DNA of 64,000 nt, taken from assembly GCA_002503055.1 (NCBI GenBank), contig DAQX01000029.1:11924-75923 (forward strand), written 5' to 3'. This document shows positions 1-7,833 of the stretch, one piece after another. The stretch's first letter is position 1; each line of letters opens with the position of its first letter. The stretch comes from Euryarchaeota archaeon UBA86. Lineage in GTDB: Archaea; Thermoplasmatota; Poseidoniia; Poseidoniales; Thalassarchaeaceae. Both the position numbers and the translations under genes were made by a program. The notes below the pieces were generated by a model that saw nothing but the letters and a program-made list of their open reading frames with translations, had not been told where the DNA came from and searched no databases.

Positions 1-1056
1 GACTTCGATACAGATGTCACAGCTGTATCCGTGGATCTGACTGATATTGGCCTAGGAATAGTCGAACTCTCGGATTCTGGTCTTCTGGGTGACCACACCA
101 TCCATGATGACATCTGGACGGCACTGGTGAATTATGAAGGCCTAGAGCACGGCATAATCCCAACCTCAGTTACAATCGATGATTTCTGGCTCTCAATTGT
201 TGAGGAATCTAGTATTGAGATAACCAATGCAGCCCCCAGAATGCTTTCTCTACAATTCTCCCCTGACTCCGTGTTTCGCGGAGATTTAGTCGATGTCATA
301 GTCACCGCAGTGGATGGCCACGGAGTCGAATCTGCAGCTGTTGACTTGCTTGGAGTCGGAGGTGAGCTAAGCCAACTAATCGAAACTAATGGTGAATGGA
401 TTGGCCAATTTACTGTACCGACCGGCATGTCCCCAGGGGAGCGAACAATTCCAATCCGAATAACCGACGGCGACGGCGAGACAGTGATTTCAGAGCATAC
501 TCACGCAGGAGGATTTCCAATTGATGCACCAAAGTTGACAATTGTGAATGAAGCTCCGATTATTGGAGACATTATCATTATCAGAGAAGGAGAAACAGTT
601 GACACAGTACATGTTCCCTCTAGTGGTGACCCGATTACACACTTCCTTGAAGTTGCTATTGATGATCCAGATGGAGTCTCTTCTGCACAAGCAAAGATTG
701 GCAGACTAGCACCAATTGGTAGCTCCGATGCTTGGCTTCTGATGGTGGACGATGGAACAGGCGGAGACAGGGTTGCAGGCGATGGAATCTACACACTCTC
801 TTTCGATGTTCGAACGACCTTGCCAGAGGGCAACATGACAATAGAAGTCAGAGCCACAGACACTTACCTCTCCACAACTCCGTACAACGATCAGCAGCAG
901 ACTCTAGAACTTGAGAAGATGATTTCTGGAGGAAGTGGAGGAAACTGGATTGCTGACAACTCGATGTTACTGGTCGCAGTCGGCCTAGTTCTTCTGCTTC
1001 TAATCGGAGCTACTGCTATCGTAATTTCGATACGGAATTCTGAGACCGAGTGGTAA
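1..1056 (+). CDS. Surface protein with C-terminal membrane anchor, 5' truncated
   Basis: The reading frame is open from the first base, so the true start lies outside the window; the first in-window start-like codon, GTG at 31, is not convincing. The visible 351 residues look extracellular: beta-rich, acidic, with Ig/cadherin-like segments and a DDGTGGDRVAGDGIY segment typical of repeats in archaeal surface proteins. The end has a Gly/Ser linker, one hydrophobic helix of about 22 residues and a short cytoplasmic tail (SIRNSETEW). It is probably a large secreted or S-layer-associated protein held by a C-terminal helix. It converges on the SixA gene with no spacer. The ligand is unknown. Confidence 0.75.
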   Translation, partial: DFDTDVTAVSVDLTDIGLGIVELSDSGLLGDHTIHDDIWTALVNYEGLEHGIIPTSVTIDDFWLSIVEESSIEITNAAPRMLSLQFSPDSVFRGDLVDVIVTAVDGHGVESAAVDLLGVGGELSQLIETNGEWIGQFTVPTGMSPGERTIPIRITDGDGETVISEHTHAGGFPIDAPKLTIVNEAPIIGDIIIIREGETVDTVHVPSSGDPITHFLEVAIDDPDGVSSAQAKIGRLAPIGSSDAWLLMVDDGTGGDRVAGDGIYTLSFDVRTTLPEGNMTIEVRATDTYLSTTPYNDQQQTLELEKMISGGSGGNWIADNSMLLVAVGLVLLLLIGATAIVISIRNSETEW

Positions 1057-1518
1057 TCAATCCAGCTCCTTGGGCCTGAGTACCTCAATCAGACTCCACT
1101 TCCGACCGTCATTTTCTATCAAAGCAGCAGCCCCCGCGGGCATCACCTCCCACTCTCCAGTTAGATGGTTAATCAGAACTTCTGAGCCCGGATTATGTCC
1201 GAGAATCAATGTTGTCCCTCCTTCAAGCAGATCTTCTAACTGTTCGGAAAGGCTACTGAGTCCGGCATGGTAGATTTCTGGACGAATTTCAATGGATGCA
1301 TCACCAATCACAGCAGACATCCCTTCCAATGTCTCAATCGTTCTTCTAGAGCTGCTCACTAGGACTAGTTGAGGCAACCAACCTCGGTTAGCCAGAATCT
1401 GCCCCATCCGTGGTGCATCGTACTGACCTATTTCACTCAGTGGCCTATCATGGTCAGTAAGATCAGGATAGTCCAAACTACTCTCGGCATGGCGCATCAC
1501 TACCAACCTGTTTCTCAT
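1057..1518 (-). CDS. sixA: SixA-type histidine phosphatase
   Basis: This 153-aa protein belongs to the branch 1 histidine phosphatase superfamily. The signature VVMRHAESS near the N-terminus carries the catalytic Arg-His, HDRPLSEIG follows, and a second catalytic histidine lies in LILGHNPG. SixA enzymes remove phosphate from phosphohistidine on HPt-type proteins; here the substrate is unknown because no histidine kinase lies in the window. I chose ATG at 1518 over the GTG at 1527 because MRNRLVVMRHAE matches the usual family start. It is convergent with the surface-protein gene and divergent from the aldehyde dehydrogenase. Confidence 0.85.
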   Translation of the reverse strand: MRNRLVVMRHAESSLDYPDLTDHDRPLSEIGQYDAPRMGQILANRGWLPQLVLVSSSRRTIETLEGMSAVIGDASIEIRPEIYHAGLSSLSEQLEDLLEGGTTLILGHNPGSEVLINHLTGEWEVMPAGAAALIENDGRKWSLIEVLRPKELD

Positions 1519-1586
1519 GACTTGCACATGTCACACTACTTCTTGAATTGCATGAATCTCATAAGACGCCGCGCGGTGGGTTACAC

Positions 1587-3005
1587 ATGCACACACGCGA
1601 GCACCTGTACATAGATGGCAGTTGGGTTGAACCTACAGGCGAGGGGTCAATCGAAGTCATCAATCCTGCTAATGAGGAAATCATCGGCTCAGTCCCGGTA
1701 GGTTCGGCCGCAGATGTCGAGGTGGCTGTTGCAGCGGCCAAAGCGGCCTTCTCCGAGTGGTCTAATACCTCGGTGGAAGACAGAGTTGTCTTCCTTAACT
1801 TGCTCTCACAGGCCATCAAGGAACATACCGAAGAGCTCACAGAACTGATTACTTCAGAGGTTGGAACTCCAATCAATTACTGCCGAGGCGCAATGGTTGG
1901 CACTCCCAGAGTGGTTACTCGTTCGTACGCTAAGATTCTAGAGAACTACGAATGGGAAGAAGAGGTGAGAAACTCACTAATTGTCAAGGAGCCCATTGGC
2001 GTAGTTGCTATGATTACTCCTTGGAACTATCCTCTACACCAGATCATTGGCAAGGTCGCTCCGGCTATTGCGGCTGGCTGTACTATGGTCGTCAAGCCAT
2101 CCAAGGAAGCGCCCCTGAACTCATTCGTACTCGCAGATATCATTCACGAGATTGGTCTGCCTGCAGGCGTATTCAATCTAGTTTCAGGACACGGCAGAGA
2201 AATTGGTGAGGTATTGAGTAATCATCCCGATGTGGATATGGTAAGTTTCACCGGCTCCACAGGAGCTGGAGTCAGAGTCAGCGAGTTGGCTGCTCCAAGT
2301 GTAAAGAGAGTAACATTGGAGCTCGGCGGCAAGAGTGCCAACATTATTCTCGATGATGCAGACATTGCAAAGGCAGCATCAGCATCGATTCACGCATGTT
2401 TTGGAAACTCCGGTCAGGAATGCTCTGCACTGACTAGATTATTAGTTCCCGAGTCGAAAAAGCAAGAAATAGTGGAAGTGATAACTGCGAAGATGGAGAA
2501 GTATTCTGTTGGTAATCCTATGGACGAATCAAAGCGCTGCGGACCGATGGTGTCCGGCAGACAGCAGGAGAGCGTTTCCTCATTCATTGCTGCTGGAATC
2601 GAAGAGGGAGCCACTTTGCTGGTTGGAGGATTGGGGATGCCTGATGGACTGGACAAGGGATATTTCGTTCGACCAACTGTGTTCTCAGATGTAACTCCGG
2701 AGATGACCATTTTCCGTGAGGAAATTTTCGGACCAGTACTCTCGATTACTACATACTCTACAGAGGAGGAAGCCGTCGAGTTAGCCAATGATTCAGAGTA
2801 TGGATTGTCTGGCGGAATTTGGTCAGGTGATGAAGAAAGAGCCCTGCGCGTGGCCAGACAAATGCGTACCGGACAAGTCAGTATCAACGGCGGACCATTC
2901 AACATCTCCGCTCCTTTTGGAGGCTACAAACTCTCAGGAAATGGTAGAGAGTTAGGAGTTCACGGCCTCGAAGAGTTCCTTGAAGTCAAGGCTATTCAGC
3001 GCTGA
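1587..3005 (+). CDS. NAD(P)-dependent aldehyde dehydrogenase
   Basis: A full-length ALDH superfamily enzyme of 472 aa that oxidises an aldehyde to a carboxylic acid. The cofactor motif TPWNYP, the general base Glu (about residue 245, in LELGGKS) and the nucleophile Cys (about residue 279, in SGQECSA) are all present, as are EEIFGPV and the C-terminal PFGGYKLSGNGRE. ATG at 1587 gives MHTREHLYIDGSW, the usual family N-terminus; the longer ATG at 1548 adds 13 unlikely residues. The substrate cannot be read from sequence. The 2-aminomuconate-semialdehyde step is one possibility given the ring-cleavage genes at 56-58 kb, but the genes are not linked. A kinase gene follows 6 bp downstream. Confidence 0.9.
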   Translation: MHTREHLYIDGSWVEPTGEGSIEVINPANEEIIGSVPVGSAADVEVAVAAAKAAFSEWSNTSVEDRVVFLNLLSQAIKEHTEELTELITSEVGTPINYCRGAMVGTPRVVTRSYAKILENYEWEEEVRNSLIVKEPIGVVAMITPWNYPLHQIIGKVAPAIAAGCTMVVKPSKEAPLNSFVLADIIHEIGLPAGVFNLVSGHGREIGEVLSNHPDVDMVSFTGSTGAGVRVSELAAPSVKRVTLELGGKSANIILDDADIAKAASASIHACFGNSGQECSALTRLLVPESKKQEIVEVITAKMEKYSVGNPMDESKRCGPMVSGRQQESVSSFIAAGIEEGATLLVGGLGMPDGLDKGYFVRPTVFSDVTPEMTIFREEIFGPVLSITTYSTEEEAVELANDSEYGLSGGIWSGDEERALRVARQMRTGQVSINGGPFNISAPFGGYKLSGNGRELGVHGLEEFLEVKAIQR

Positions 3006-3011
3006 GGTAAC

Positions 3012-3596
3012 ATGAGCCCCCATCGCCTGCTGATTATCACAGGTACCAGCGGGGTTGGCAAGTCAACTCTTTCAACTAGAGTTGCATCAAATCTTGATTT
3101 CTCTAAAATCGTCTCCACTGATACGATAAGAGAAACCCTGAGAACCAAATTCGATCGAGATGAAATTCCAGCCCTGCATAGGTCCTCATTTGAGCCGGCC
3201 GGTTCGGGAGCCATAGAAGACTGGCATCAGACCGTAGCAGTACTATCGGAAGCTATCGGAGCAGTTGTAAAGCGAGCCGCCACTAAATCATCTGACCTTT
3301 TGCTTGAGGGAGTACACATTATTCCCAGCGAAGAAATAATTTCTGAATGGAGAAGTTCCGGCGGAGTATCCTGTGGCGTAGTTCTTCGGGTTGATGACGA
3401 GGAGACACATCAAAAATTCATCAGATTCAGAGAGAAGCACAATAGTAGAGGAGTGGCACACTATCTCGGCAATTTCGATCGAATACGAGAGATTCAGAAT
3501 CGAATGATTATTGATGCAGAGAACTCCGACTGGTTAAGCATCGATACTAGTATCGAAGAGAACCCAATTAGTTTGATTGAAAACTCGTTCGACTAA
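3012..3596 (+). CDS. 2-phosphoglycerate kinase-like P-loop kinase
   Basis: A P-loop kinase of 194 aa with Walker A GTSGVGKST near the N-terminus and STDTIRETLR, which resembles archaeal 2-phosphoglycerate kinases. That family makes 2,3-bisphosphoglycerate, the precursor of cyclic 2,3-diphosphoglycerate in methanogens. The N-terminal ATP-cone found in longer members is absent and no cyclisation enzyme is visible, so the substrate here is uncertain. A GAGGTAAC ribosome site precedes the ATG at 3012. It is probably co-transcribed with the aldehyde dehydrogenase 6 bp upstream. Confidence 0.7.
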   Translation: MSPHRLLIITGTSGVGKSTLSTRVASNLDFSKIVSTDTIRETLRTKFDRDEIPALHRSSFEPAGSGAIEDWHQTVAVLSEAIGAVVKRAATKSSDLLLEGVHIIPSEEIISEWRSSGGVSCGVVLRVDDEETHQKFIRFREKHNSRGVAHYLGNFDRIREIQNRMIIDAENSDWLSIDTSIEENPISLIENSFD

Positions 3597-3600
3597 TGGG

Positions 3601-3609
3601 AAAAAAAAA
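3601..3609 (-). terminator. Poly-T terminator of the minus-strand operon
   Basis: Nine consecutive A on the plus strand read as nine T on the minus strand, 18 nt after the stop codon of the crotonase at 3628. Archaeal RNA polymerase terminates at such T runs. It probably ends the transcript carrying the proline-rich membrane protein and crotonase. No hairpin is visible. Confidence 0.55.
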
Positions 3610-3627
3610 TCTCACAAATTATAGGGA

Positions 3628-4464
3628 CTAACGCCCGACCCATTCTGCCTCACTGCGTTCAAGGAATGCCTGGACACCAATCTCCTTGTCTTCGGTATCG
3701 AAAAGAGCAACGAATTCCGAACGCTCTGCTAGTACGCCCTCCGTGAATGGTAGATCTAGAGATGCTCGGACTGCTCTCTTGGCAACCTTGACAGTATAGG
3801 GTGACTTTCTCGCGATAACTTCAGCCATCTGCATGGCCTCTGATTCCAAGTCCTCTGGTTCGACGACTTTGTTCACCAAGCCAAGACGCAGGGCATCTTC
3901 GGCTCCTACCATCTCCCCTGTTAGGGTCATCTCCATCGCCTTGCCGTAACCTAACAATCTACACAGCCTTTGAGTTCCTCCACCGCCCGGAATTAGTCCG
4001 AGATTAATTTCGGGCTGACCAAATTTGGCACGACTTGATGCCACTCTGATATCACACGCAAGTGCTAACTCAGTACCTCCGCCTAAAGCAAAACCGTCAA
4101 CCATTGCTATGGTTGGTTTTGATAGATTCCAGACTGCTTCCCAAGCATTGTTCGCAAAGAAATCACGAACATCGTCAGATGACTTACCAGCGAATTCAGA
4201 GATGTCTGCTCCGGCGGCAAAGGCCGCGGGCTTTGCTCTACCCCCATCTTCTACCGGATGCGGCGCAGCCCCTCTTATCATAACGGCTCTAATCGAGTCT
4301 TCCGCCTCCACTCTCGCACATTGCTCTTTGATAGACGCGTGCGATTCTTGATTCAGCGCGTTGAGCTTATCAGGGCGATTCAATGTCCAGATACTAATCA
4401 CACCGCCCGATGGACTACTACCTTCGACCGGGATATCTTCTACCAGCAGAACTCTCTCTGTCAT
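3628..4464 (-). CDS. Enoyl-CoA hydratase/isomerase family protein (crotonase)
   Basis: A crotonase-fold protein of 278 aa that should act on acyl-CoA substrates, usually hydrating the 2,3 double bond in beta-oxidation. AFAAGADISEFAG and FALGGGTELALACD form the oxyanion hole, and GQPEINLGLIPGGGGTQRL holds the usual catalytic glutamate region. ATG at 4464 gives MTERVLLVED; a TTG at 4509 would extend it into an overlap with the upstream gene and is less likely. It is the second crotonase in the window (see 14554). It follows a membrane-protein gene on the same strand but is not next to other beta-oxidation genes. Confidence 0.88.
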   Translation of the reverse strand: MTERVLLVEDIPVEGSSPSGGVISIWTLNRPDKLNALNQESHASIKEQCARVEAEDSIRAVMIRGAAPHPVEDGGRAKPAAFAAGADISEFAGKSSDDVRDFFANNAWEAVWNLSKPTIAMVDGFALGGGTELALACDIRVASSRAKFGQPEINLGLIPGGGGTQRLCRLLGYGKAMEMTLTGEMVGAEDALRLGLVNKVVEPEDLESEAMQMAEVIARKSPYTVKVAKRAVRASLDLPFTEGVLAERSEFVALFDTEDKEIGVQAFLERSEAEWVGR

Positions 4465-4505
4465 GTTGCCTCCACAGAGCCTATTGGCTTGAACATTCAG
4501 GCTAC

Positions 4506-5411
4506 TCAACCTTCGTCAGGTTTCACTGGAGGGGGCATAGGGGGCATTCCCGGAGGGAGGGGCATAGGGGGCATTCCCGGAGGAGGGGGCATAGGAGAAA
4601 TCTCGTCTACCATCTCTTCCTGATCCTTCTTGCGAATGTCTTCTCTGGGTTTTACTTCAAGAGGGATTCTGATTCGAAGAATCCTCTCCTCGTCTATTCT
4701 AACATACGACACTCCCTGTGGCTTGGTTGAGTCAGGAGATTCCGGTTCGTCGAGAACGGTCATTCCATGGTCGGGCTGCTTGAGTAACTCTGCCAGATCT
4801 TCTCCATCCTCAACTGCAGACCATATTCTAGCCTTAGCAGCCCTTCTCTCAGCCATCTGCATCCTGCGCTTTCTTTCGATACGTGATCTAATCTCGGCCC
4901 TCTTGGCCCTTCTTTGACCTACAAACTCCTCAACCTCGGCTTCAAAATCTCCTTGAGGATTAGATTCGGCCACATATCGAGCTGCTAGATTGTTATCATC
5001 ATCAATAATGACAGGCATTGGTGCAGGCGGCGGTAAATCGCCTTCGGCTGCTACAGGAGTGGGCATGGGCATGGGTGGCAGAGTAGGTAGAGGCATCTCT
5101 GGCTGTGGAGACTTACCTCTGCTTCGCTTGATTTTCTCTTCCTTGCGCTGGCTGGCGGTTTCAACTTCAAGTACAGGCTCTGGTAGATCGATTTCTACCT
5201 TCGGCTCTTTCTTCACTTCAGGCTCTATGACTATCTTTGGAGGTTGAGGAACAGGAGAGCGCCCTGAGAACATCAGAAGAGAAACCAATGCTAGAAGGAC
5301 AATTCCTCCTGCAATTTGAGTTAACGGACTCATATCGCCCGACAATATGAGGAACAACAGACTCCCGAGAATAACCGCTATCCAAAGAATCAACCGAGTG
5401 AGCGATACCAT
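4506..5411 (-). CDS. Membrane protein with charged, proline-rich cytoplasmic tail
   Basis: This 301-aa protein is not assigned to a family. Two hydrophobic helices occupy about residues 5-50. A long low-complexity region follows, with KKEPKVEIDLPEP-like acidic and proline stretches, a basic helix rich in Arg, Lys and Ala (about residues 165-200, possibly coiled coil), and a C-terminal Pro/Met/Gly tail built from a 9-residue repeat (MPPPPGMPP, MPLPPGMPP). The basic helix could bind nucleic acid or a partner protein; that is inference. The tail is encoded by a 27-bp tandem repeat at 4533-4595. Confidence 0.75.
   Translation of the reverse strand: MVSLTRLILWIAVILGSLLFLILSGDMSPLTQIAGGIVLLALVSLLMFSGRSPVPQPPKIVIEPEVKKEPKVEIDLPEPVLEVETASQRKEEKIKRSRGKSPQPEMPLPTLPPMPMPTPVAAEGDLPPPAPMPVIIDDDNNLAARYVAESNPQGDFEAEVEEFVGQRRAKRAEIRSRIERKRRMQMAERRAAKARIWSAVEDGEDLAELLKQPDHGMTVLDEPESPDSTKPQGVSYVRIDEERILRIRIPLEVKPREDIRKKDQEEMVDEISPMPPPPGMPPMPLPPGMPPMPPPVKPDEG
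4533..4595. repeat. 27-bp tandem repeat, about 2.3 copies
   Basis: The unit beginning GGGCATAGGGGGCATTCC starts at 4533, 4560 and 4587, exactly 27 bp apart. The third copy is partial. It encodes the Met/Pro/Gly 9-residue repeat at the C-terminus of the minus-strand protein 4506-5411, so it keeps frame when copy number changes. Confidence 0.9.
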
Positions 5412-5442
5412 GTTCCCGACCCGTACGAAGAGCCTTCTGCCT

Positions 5443-6036
5443 TCACCTTGACGGGGACCTGAGAAGCTCTGCTAGACTATTCATTGCCTTTGCTCGGTGT
5501 GTGATTCCGGAGTATTTACCCTCTTCCCATTCTCCGAAGGTGCGCCCATCTCCCTCATTTGGGATGAATATTGGATCGTATCCAAATCCACCACTTCCTC
5601 TAATGGAATCAGCAATTTTTCCTCTGCAAACTCCCTCTGCGCTCCAAGTTGAAACACCGTCAGAGACCTTAGCTACTGCTCTGAACTCTGCCCCTCTAGG
5701 CATGCCCTCTCTGAGCATGGATAGTATGCCTTCGAGGCCAATTTGCCTCTCTACTTCTGCCGACTTGGCCCCTGGCCACTCATCAAAGGCATCGAGGAAG
5801 ACACCCGAATCCTCCACCATTACAGCAACTCCCTCAATTCCTTCTTGTTCCAACAGGATTAGTGCTTGAACCATCTTTGAATTCGCTACAGCCTCAATCC
5901 CCAATTCTTTGGGCTCATCAAACTCAGGTGCGACTCCTCTAACTAACAACTGCTCAACAGTGTGTCCCGAGTCGGCTAGTAATTTTCTGGTCTCGGAGAC
6001 TTTGCCCTGATTGCTTGTAACGAACAGTATCCTCAT
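5443..6036 (-). CDS. rdgB: XTP/dITP diphosphatase (RdgB/Ham1 family)
   Basis: This 197-aa house-cleaning enzyme hydrolyses non-canonical purine triphosphates (XTP, dITP, ITP) to monophosphates. It has the N-terminal MRILFVTSNQGKVSE nucleotide motif, the VEDSGVFLDAF acidic metal site, GSGGFGYDPIFIP and the C-terminal SGITHRAKA motif, all typical of the family, and normal length. It lies 7 bp downstream of the Bud32 gene on the same strand; rdgB next to bud32 is a recurring archaeal arrangement. Confidence 0.93.
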   Translation of the reverse strand: MRILFVTSNQGKVSETRKLLADSGHTVEQLLVRGVAPEFDEPKELGIEAVANSKMVQALILLEQEGIEGVAVMVEDSGVFLDAFDEWPGAKSAEVERQIGLEGILSMLREGMPRGAEFRAVAKVSDGVSTWSAEGVCRGKIADSIRGSGGFGYDPIFIPNEGDGRTFGEWEEGKYSGITHRAKAMNSLAELLRSPSR

Positions 6037-6043
6037 GCTGACC

Positions 6044-6694
6044 CTATCCGTGATATCTCACTCTTCCCCTTATCGTCTCAAATCTTGATACAACATTTGC
6101 AGCTTCGTCATTACCCGCATCCATGTATCCTCTCAACATCGCATCGACTGCTCCCCCTAGTTCGGAATGGCTAGCCGTCAAACACTCGTTGAGCACCTGT
6201 AGATCTAGTCCCATGTGCTCTAACTCAGGAGAGACCCTCGCCAAACCAAAATCGATTAGCGAAAGGTTACCCATTTCGTCGATTAGGATATTATGGGTAG
6301 TCAAATCTCCATGAGAAATATCTTCCTCGTGCAATCTGCGAATTAATGCTCCAATATTCTCCATCACATCAATGCCGGCAGAACCGTCTGAGATCGCCTC
6401 ATACAAAGGCCTCCCATCGATTCTTGAGATTAGAATCCAAGACTCCTCAATATCGCAGTCGTATAATGATGGAGAGGAGAATCCAGACTGCTGCAATCTA
6501 CCCAAGACTCTGACTTCTACTGATAGCCGACTGCGCGTCAATCTACGATCCAAGTCTGGATGCCTGTAACTCCTCGGCCTCCTCATCTTGAGGACCGCTG
6601 GCTTCCCCATCCATTTTCCCGCTGTGACAGTCGCTTCCGCACCCTCATGCAGAAGTTCGAGAGGCTCCCACATGCGTATCGCGGCTCCCGCCAT
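6044..6694 (-). CDS. bud32: KEOPS complex kinase/ATPase Bud32
   Basis: Bud32 is the small atypical kinase of the KEOPS complex, which makes t6A at position 37 of ANN-decoding tRNAs. The 216 aa carry the ATP lysine in AVLKMR (Lys36), the catalytic loop HGDLTTHN (128-135), DFGLA at 148-152 and the basic tail RGRVRYHG, a hallmark of the family. Kae1, often fused or adjacent, is not in this window. A second in-frame ATG at 6673 (MWEPLELLHEG) is an alternative start. It is divergent from nadA across about 50 bp. Confidence 0.92.
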   Translation of the reverse strand: MAGAAIRMWEPLELLHEGAEATVTAGKWMGKPAVLKMRRPRSYRHPDLDRRLTRSRLSVEVRVLGRLQQSGFSSPSLYDCDIEESWILISRIDGRPLYEAISDGSAGIDVMENIGALIRRLHEEDISHGDLTTHNILIDEMGNLSLIDFGLARVSPELEHMGLDLQVLNECLTASHSELGGAVDAMLRGYMDAGNDEAANVVSRFETIRGRVRYHG

Positions 6695-6747
6695 GCAGTT
6701 GCGACATTAGATGACTTCAAAGCGGTTGCACATGACGAAGTAACTGT

Positions 6748-7833
6748 ATGGCAATAGAATTGCCTCCACCACCTCTCCAGCGAGGTATCGTGAATCATTC
6801 ATCATATTCCAAATTAGAAATAGAAAAGGAGGCAGAGAGACTTAGCACCACCATCAAACAACCATTCAGGTGGAGTTTAGAGACCTGCAGATTAATAGCA
6901 CCACTAACGCTTGAAATCAACCAACTAAAAAAGGAGAAAGATGTCATCCTAATTGCACACTCATATCAAACTCCAGACATCACTTATGGAGTGGCCGACG
7001 CTGTTTCTGACAGCTATGCCCTCTCTAAAGAGGCTAGAGATGCCTCTCAGAATACAATCCTTTTCTCCAGTGTAAGATTCATGGCCGAGACGGCCAAAAT
7101 AGTCAGCCCTCACAAGACCGTACTACACCCTTCGCCGGAAGCAGGATGCTCACTAAGTGACTCAATTACTGCTCAAGATGTCAGAGACATTAGAGCAAAG
7201 TATCCAGGATTACCAGTGGTTTGCTACATCAATACCAGTGCGGAAGTTAAGGCCGAGTGCGACGCCTGCGTTACCAGCAGCAACTATCTGAGAATTTGTG
7301 AGAGGTTACCTGGAGATGGCCTAATTTTCGTACCTGATAGATTCATGGGCAAGCATCTGCAGAACCATCTAGCTGGCAAGAAGGAAGTAATCATCTTCGA
7401 CGGAGAGTGCGAGGTTCATGCTGCATTTACTGGAGAAAAGATACGAAATTGGAGAAAGCGAGCGAGCGATGCAGGCATGGAACTACAGGTCCTCAGTCAC
7501 CCGGAATGCGATACAGATGTATTGGATGAAAGTGACTTTGTAGGCAGCAGTGAGGTTCTGATGGAAGAAGCTCTAAGACTCGCTTCAGTCGGGAAGAAGG
7601 ATATGATGCTAATTACCGAATGCGGCACTACTGATAGAATTCTTGCCGAGTCAAATGAGGATCTTAATTTGGTCGGGGCCTGTGTGATGTGCCGGCATAT
7701 GAAGACGACACAACTCGAGGATATTCTACAGGCACTTCGTAATCCTAGACCCAACCAAATCATCGAATTGGAAACATCAGTCATTGAGAAAGCCAGCAAA
7801 TGTCTGGACGAGATGTTCCGACTCGCAGAATAA
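6748..7833 (+). CDS. nadA: Quinolinate synthase
   Basis: NadA condenses iminoaspartate with dihydroxyacetone phosphate to quinolinate in de novo NAD synthesis, using one [4Fe-4S] cluster. The 361-aa protein keeps the motifs LIAHSYQTPDI, FMAETAKI and HPECDTDV. The likely cluster ligands are Cys134 (EAGCSLSD), Cys221 (DGECEVH) and Cys315 (VMCRHMK). nadB or aspartate dehydrogenase and nadC are not nearby, so nadA stands alone here. The first about 15 residues are poorly conserved in type, so the start could be slightly downstream. Confidence 0.93.
   Translation: MAIELPPPPLQRGIVNHSSYSKLEIEKEAERLSTTIKQPFRWSLETCRLIAPLTLEINQLKKEKDVILIAHSYQTPDITYGVADAVSDSYALSKEARDASQNTILFSSVRFMAETAKIVSPHKTVLHPSPEAGCSLSDSITAQDVRDIRAKYPGLPVVCYINTSAEVKAECDACVTSSNYLRICERLPGDGLIFVPDRFMGKHLQNHLAGKKEVIIFDGECEVHAAFTGEKIRNWRKRASDAGMELQVLSHPECDTDVLDESDFVGSSEVLMEEALRLASVGKKDMMLITECGTTDRILAESNEDLNLVGACVMCRHMKTTQLEDILQALRNPRPNQIIELETSVIEKASKCLDEMFRLAE

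Noticed and set aside
2414..2905. 163-aa minus-strand reading frame
   Set aside because: It lies wholly inside the aldehyde dehydrogenase, which has clear family motifs.
4258..4730. Plus-strand Gly/His/Arg-rich reading frames
   Set aside because: They are shadows of the minus-strand proline-rich repeat gene; low-complexity translation only.
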